In this document: one piece after another, positions 61,745-64,000 of the stretch
Layout: every line of letters begins with the position of its first letter
Numbering within the stretch: position 1 is the first letter of the stretch
NCBI RefSeq assembly: GCF_003611695.1
Contig: NZ_RAWE01000019.1
Coordinates: 1-64,000, forward strand
Origin: Corallococcus carmarthensis
GTDB taxonomy: Bacteria; Myxococcota; Myxococcia; Myxococcales; Myxococcaceae
Direction: 5' to 3'
DNA length: 64,000 nt
Notes under the pieces: model-generated
The model's input: only the letters and a program-made list of their open reading frames with translations
Database searches by the model: none
Told to the model about the DNA's origin: nothing
Translations under genes and position numbers: made by a program

Positions 61745-63822
61745 CCAAGGGTGTCCTCGGGAATGATCCCTTCCAGCGGGGTGCCGCGCCTCGCACAGGC
61801 GAGGTGAAGGACGCCGCGCCCGACCCGAAGGCCGCGAAGAAGGCCGCGGCCCCGAAGTCCGGCAAGGGTGCGAAGTCCGCGGGCAAGGCGAAGAGCGCCA
61901 AGGGCGGCGCTCCGAAGTCCGGCCCCCGGGCGAAGGCCCCCAAGGGTGGCAAGGGCGCGGAGGCGAAGCAGGCCGCCGCGACGCCGAAGACGCCCGCCGC
62001 CAGGGTCCACATGTTCGAGGCGCGCACGAATGGGTCCGGGAATGCGAAGCACGAGCAGGACGTGCACGCGCCCGGCGAGGAAATCTCCCCGCTGCGAGAG
62101 CCCTCTCCTCCGGGCCCCGCCTCCGAGCCCCGGCCGTCGCGGCCCCAGGTGCTCGCGGACGAGGTGCGCGGCTCGCGCCCGCAGGAGCGCAAGGTGGACC
62201 GCGCCCTGACGGAAGCCATCGCCTCGGACGCGGCGGAGGCCGCCGCGAAGACGGCCGTGGACGAGCTGTTCGAGGGACGCCGGGGTCCGGACCGAGACAT
62301 CGAGCGCGTCCTCGCGACGGAGCTCGTCGCCGAGCTGGCCGAGTCCGCCGTGCGGCAGGTCCTGGACGACGGCAACGGCAGCGCTCCCGAGCGGGAGGTC
62401 GCCACCGCCGTCGCGACCCAGGTGGCCGAGGCCACCGCGGGCGTCGCCGTGGATGAAGTCCTGGACCGCCACGCCATCAGCCCCGAGGAGCGCGCCCTGA
62501 CCTCCGCCGAGGACACCGATCTCGACGCGGACGATGAAGCGACCGACGAGGTCTGGACCGCCAACGCCTGGCAACGCGACCCGAAGGACGTGCCTCCTCC
62601 CGAAGAGCCCGAGGAGGTCTGGACCGCGGACGCGTGGAGCCGCGACCCGGGGGGCACGTCCGCGCCAGAGGGCCCCGAAGAGGAAGATGACTTCGAGAGC
62701 GGCGTGGAGCGCGTCGAAGAGAACGGCGTGTCCATCTCCGTCTCCATCATCGAGGGCGCCGCTCCGACGGACGTGGAGCCGGAGGTGGAGCTGCCCGACG
62801 AGTCCCACGACGAGCTGCCTCCCAGCCGCCGGCCCCTTTCGCTCGTGAGCGACCCTGGGGAAGCGCCCCTCGAGGAAACGCCGGAACGGGACGAGCGGGG
62901 CTACGACCGTCCGGAGGAATCCGCCCCGCCCGCGGGCTTCGCGGGCCGCGCGGTGGGCATGCTCTCCCTGGCGAAGGAGATCGCCGGTCAGGCGCTCGCG
63001 AGCGACGGCCTGGGCCGTGCCATGGGGGCCATGCACGGCCTGATGGAGGCCGTGCGCACCAGTCTGGGCACCGGCGGCGGCAGCCGGCTGGACGACTACG
63101 GCAAGGACGCGGGGCTGGTGGAGAACCTCCAGCCCGTCCTGGACTTCCTCTACGAGCAGTACTGGCGCGTCTCCGTGGAGGGCGTGGATCAGGTGCCCCG
63201 AGGCGCCGCCATCCTCGTCGCCAACCACTCCGGCGCCCTGCCCTACGACGGGCTCGTGATGTCGCAGGCGCTCCAGCGTGAACGCCCGGATCTGCTCGAG
63301 GCCCGCTGGCTCGTGGAGGATCAGGTCTTCCACGCGCCCATGCTCGGCACCCTCTTCAACCGCCTGGGCGCCGTGCGCGCCTCGCCGGAGAACGCGCTGC
63401 GGCTGCTCGATGAGCACCGGCCGCTCGTCGTCTTCCCGGAGGGCTACCAGGGCGCGAGCAAGCCGTTCGCGGAGCGCTACCGCCTCAAGCGCTTCGGCCG
63501 CGGCGGCTTCGTGAAGCTGGCGCTGCGCACCGGCGCGCCCATCGTCCCGGTGGCCATCGTCGGCGCGGAGGAGACGTCCCCGCTCCTGGGCCGCATCCCC
63601 GGGGGCTTCCTCGGGTTCCCGTCGCTGCCGCTCACCGCGCCCGGCCCGCTGCCCGCCAAGTGGACCATCCGCTTCGGCGAACCGCTGACCATGGAAGGCC
63701 TGGCGCCAGAGGCCGCGGACGACCTGGGCGAGGTGCAGCGGCTCACCGAGCGCACCCGCGAGTCCATCCAGAGCATGCTCCAGGCCCTGCTGCGGGAGCG
63801 CCGCTCCGTGTTCGCGGGCTGA
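61741..63822 (+). CDS. PlsC-type acyltransferase with long repetitive N-terminal region
   Basis: This 693-residue protein has its catalytic PlsC/LPLAT domain at about 470-680. The acyltransferase motif is NHSGALPYDG (NHx4D), followed by a glycine-rich FPEGYQG block and VPVAIVG. Such enzymes acylate lysophospholipids or related acceptors at the membrane. The first 430 residues are unusual: a Lys/Ala/Gly/Pro-rich basic head (to about residue 85, histone-H1-like in composition), three tandem helical repeats of about 33 residues (about 150-250) and a duplicated acidic motif EVWTANAWQRDP / EVWTADAWSRDP. It is translationally coupled to the epimerase-like gene. Substrate unknown. Confidence 0.82.
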   Translation: MTKGVLGNDPFQRGAAPRTGEVKDAAPDPKAAKKAAAPKSGKGAKSAGKAKSAKGGAPKSGPRAKAPKGGKGAEAKQAAATPKTPAARVHMFEARTNGSGNAKHEQDVHAPGEEISPLREPSPPGPASEPRPSRPQVLADEVRGSRPQERKVDRALTEAIASDAAEAAAKTAVDELFEGRRGPDRDIERVLATELVAELAESAVRQVLDDGNGSAPEREVATAVATQVAEATAGVAVDEVLDRHAISPEERALTSAEDTDLDADDEATDEVWTANAWQRDPKDVPPPEEPEEVWTADAWSRDPGGTSAPEGPEEEDDFESGVERVEENGVSISVSIIEGAAPTDVEPEVELPDESHDELPPSRRPLSLVSDPGEAPLEETPERDERGYDRPEESAPPAGFAGRAVGMLSLAKEIAGQALASDGLGRAMGAMHGLMEAVRTSLGTGGGSRLDDYGKDAGLVENLQPVLDFLYEQYWRVSVEGVDQVPRGAAILVANHSGALPYDGLVMSQALQRERPDLLEARWLVEDQVFHAPMLGTLFNRLGAVRASPENALRLLDEHRPLVVFPEGYQGASKPFAERYRLKRFGRGGFVKLALRTGAPIVPVAIVGAEETSPLLGRIPGGFLGFPSLPLTAPGPLPAKWTIRFGEPLTMEGLAPEAADDLGEVQRLTERTRESIQSMLQALLRERRSVFAG
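62185..62495 (+). repeat. Three tandem ~33-residue helical repeats in the acyltransferase N-terminus
   Basis: Three consecutive units read RKVDRALTEAIASDAAEAAA..., RDIERVLATELVAELAESAV... and REVATAVATQVAEATAGVAV..., each ending in a VDEL/RQVLD/DEVLD-like block followed by a loop. They are 33-35 residues each and predicted all-helical. The DNA is not identical between units, so the repeat is old. Confidence 0.65.
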
Positions 63823-63869
63823 GGTCCTTCGGGGCTCCGACGAGGCTTGGGGCGAAGTCTCCGGGGGTG

Positions 63870-64000
63870 TCAGCCGCAGACGCGGTTGCGCCCCTGGTTC
63901 TTCGCCTCGAAGAGGCGCTCGTCCGCCGCGCGCACCAGCTCCGCGGGCTCGCGGTGGTGCGGCTCCAGCGTGGCCACGCCCACCGACAGCGTGACGGGGA
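63870..64000 (-). CDS. GGDEF diguanylate cyclase, C-terminal fragment
   Basis: Only the last 43 codons are inside the window; the gene continues beyond 64000. The translated minus strand reads PVTLSVGVATLEPHHREP and then ELVRAADERLFEAKNQGRNR, ending NRVCG and a TGA at 63872-63870. This is the typical C-terminal end of a GGDEF domain (SxGxA strand and the AD.ALY.AK..GRNR helix), so the protein probably makes or binds cyclic di-GMP. The active site lies outside and activity cannot be judged. It is convergent with the acyltransferase gene. Confidence 0.8.
   Translation of the reverse strand, partial: PVTLSVGVATLEPHHREPAELVRAADERLFEAKNQGRNRVCG

Overview
The window is GC-rich (about 70% G+C by eye) and reads as chromosomal DNA of a myxobacterium of the Myxococcaceae, such as Myxococcus, Corallococcus or Pyxidicoccus. 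The reasons are a Lon protease that closely matches the Myxococcus LonD/BsgA type as I remember it, a phosphofructokinase gene directly followed by a Pkn4-like Ser/Thr kinase gene (the pfk-pkn4 pair known from Myxococcus xanthus), many lipoproteins, FHA proteins and a sigma-54 activator, and a giant NRPS. The genus is an inference. I saw no rRNA, tRNA, CRISPR array, transposase or phage gene.

Layout, left to right. 1-2391 (minus): an imuA-imuB mutagenic-repair cassette, imuB cut by the window edge. 2636-3853 (minus): a von Willebrand-A lipoprotein, followed by a clear intrinsic terminator. 4124-6583 (plus): lon. 6688-8951: a cytochrome P450 and a divergent aldo-keto reductase. 9930-12014 (minus): a signal-peptide/membrane protein, an S1-type serine protease and an FHA membrane protein, on the same strand as and directly downstream of the NRPS.

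12069-43655 (minus) is one uninterrupted reading frame of about 10,528 residues: fatty-acyl-AMP ligase, acyl carrier protein, nine C-A-T elongation modules, thioesterase. Its ten carrier serines are all in one frame. Binding-pocket residues read by eye predict a lipo-nonapeptide: acyl-Ala(?)-X-Phe-Val-Asp-Asn-aromatic-Asn-Thr. Divergent from it, across a 311-bp AT-richer gap, is a 533-residue CmlA-type di-iron beta-hydroxylase gene (43967-45568). This suggests that one residue of the peptide is beta-hydroxylated while bound to a carrier. The NRPS plus this hydroxylase is the candidate biosynthetic system of the window. No epimerase domain, MbtH gene, phosphopantetheinyl transferase or obvious exporter lies nearby. 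The NRPS gene also carries near-identical internal repeats that point to duplication and gene conversion.

45656-47219 (plus): a CPBP-family membrane protease and a small TPR-like protein. 47374-55645 (plus): a tightly packed run of pfk, pkn4, an exported TPR/coiled-coil membrane protein, an FHA-GAF-AAA+-Fis sigma-54 activator and two lipoproteins. It links glycolysis and kinase signalling to a transcription factor. 55656-58154 (minus): two membrane-anchored proteins and an outer-membrane-barrel-like protein. 58348-63822: a YCII/DGPF protein, mutL (minus), an NAD-dependent epimerase-like protein and a PlsC-type acyltransferase with a long repetitive N-terminal region. 63870-64000 (minus): the C-terminal tail of a GGDEF diguanylate cyclase, cut by the window edge.
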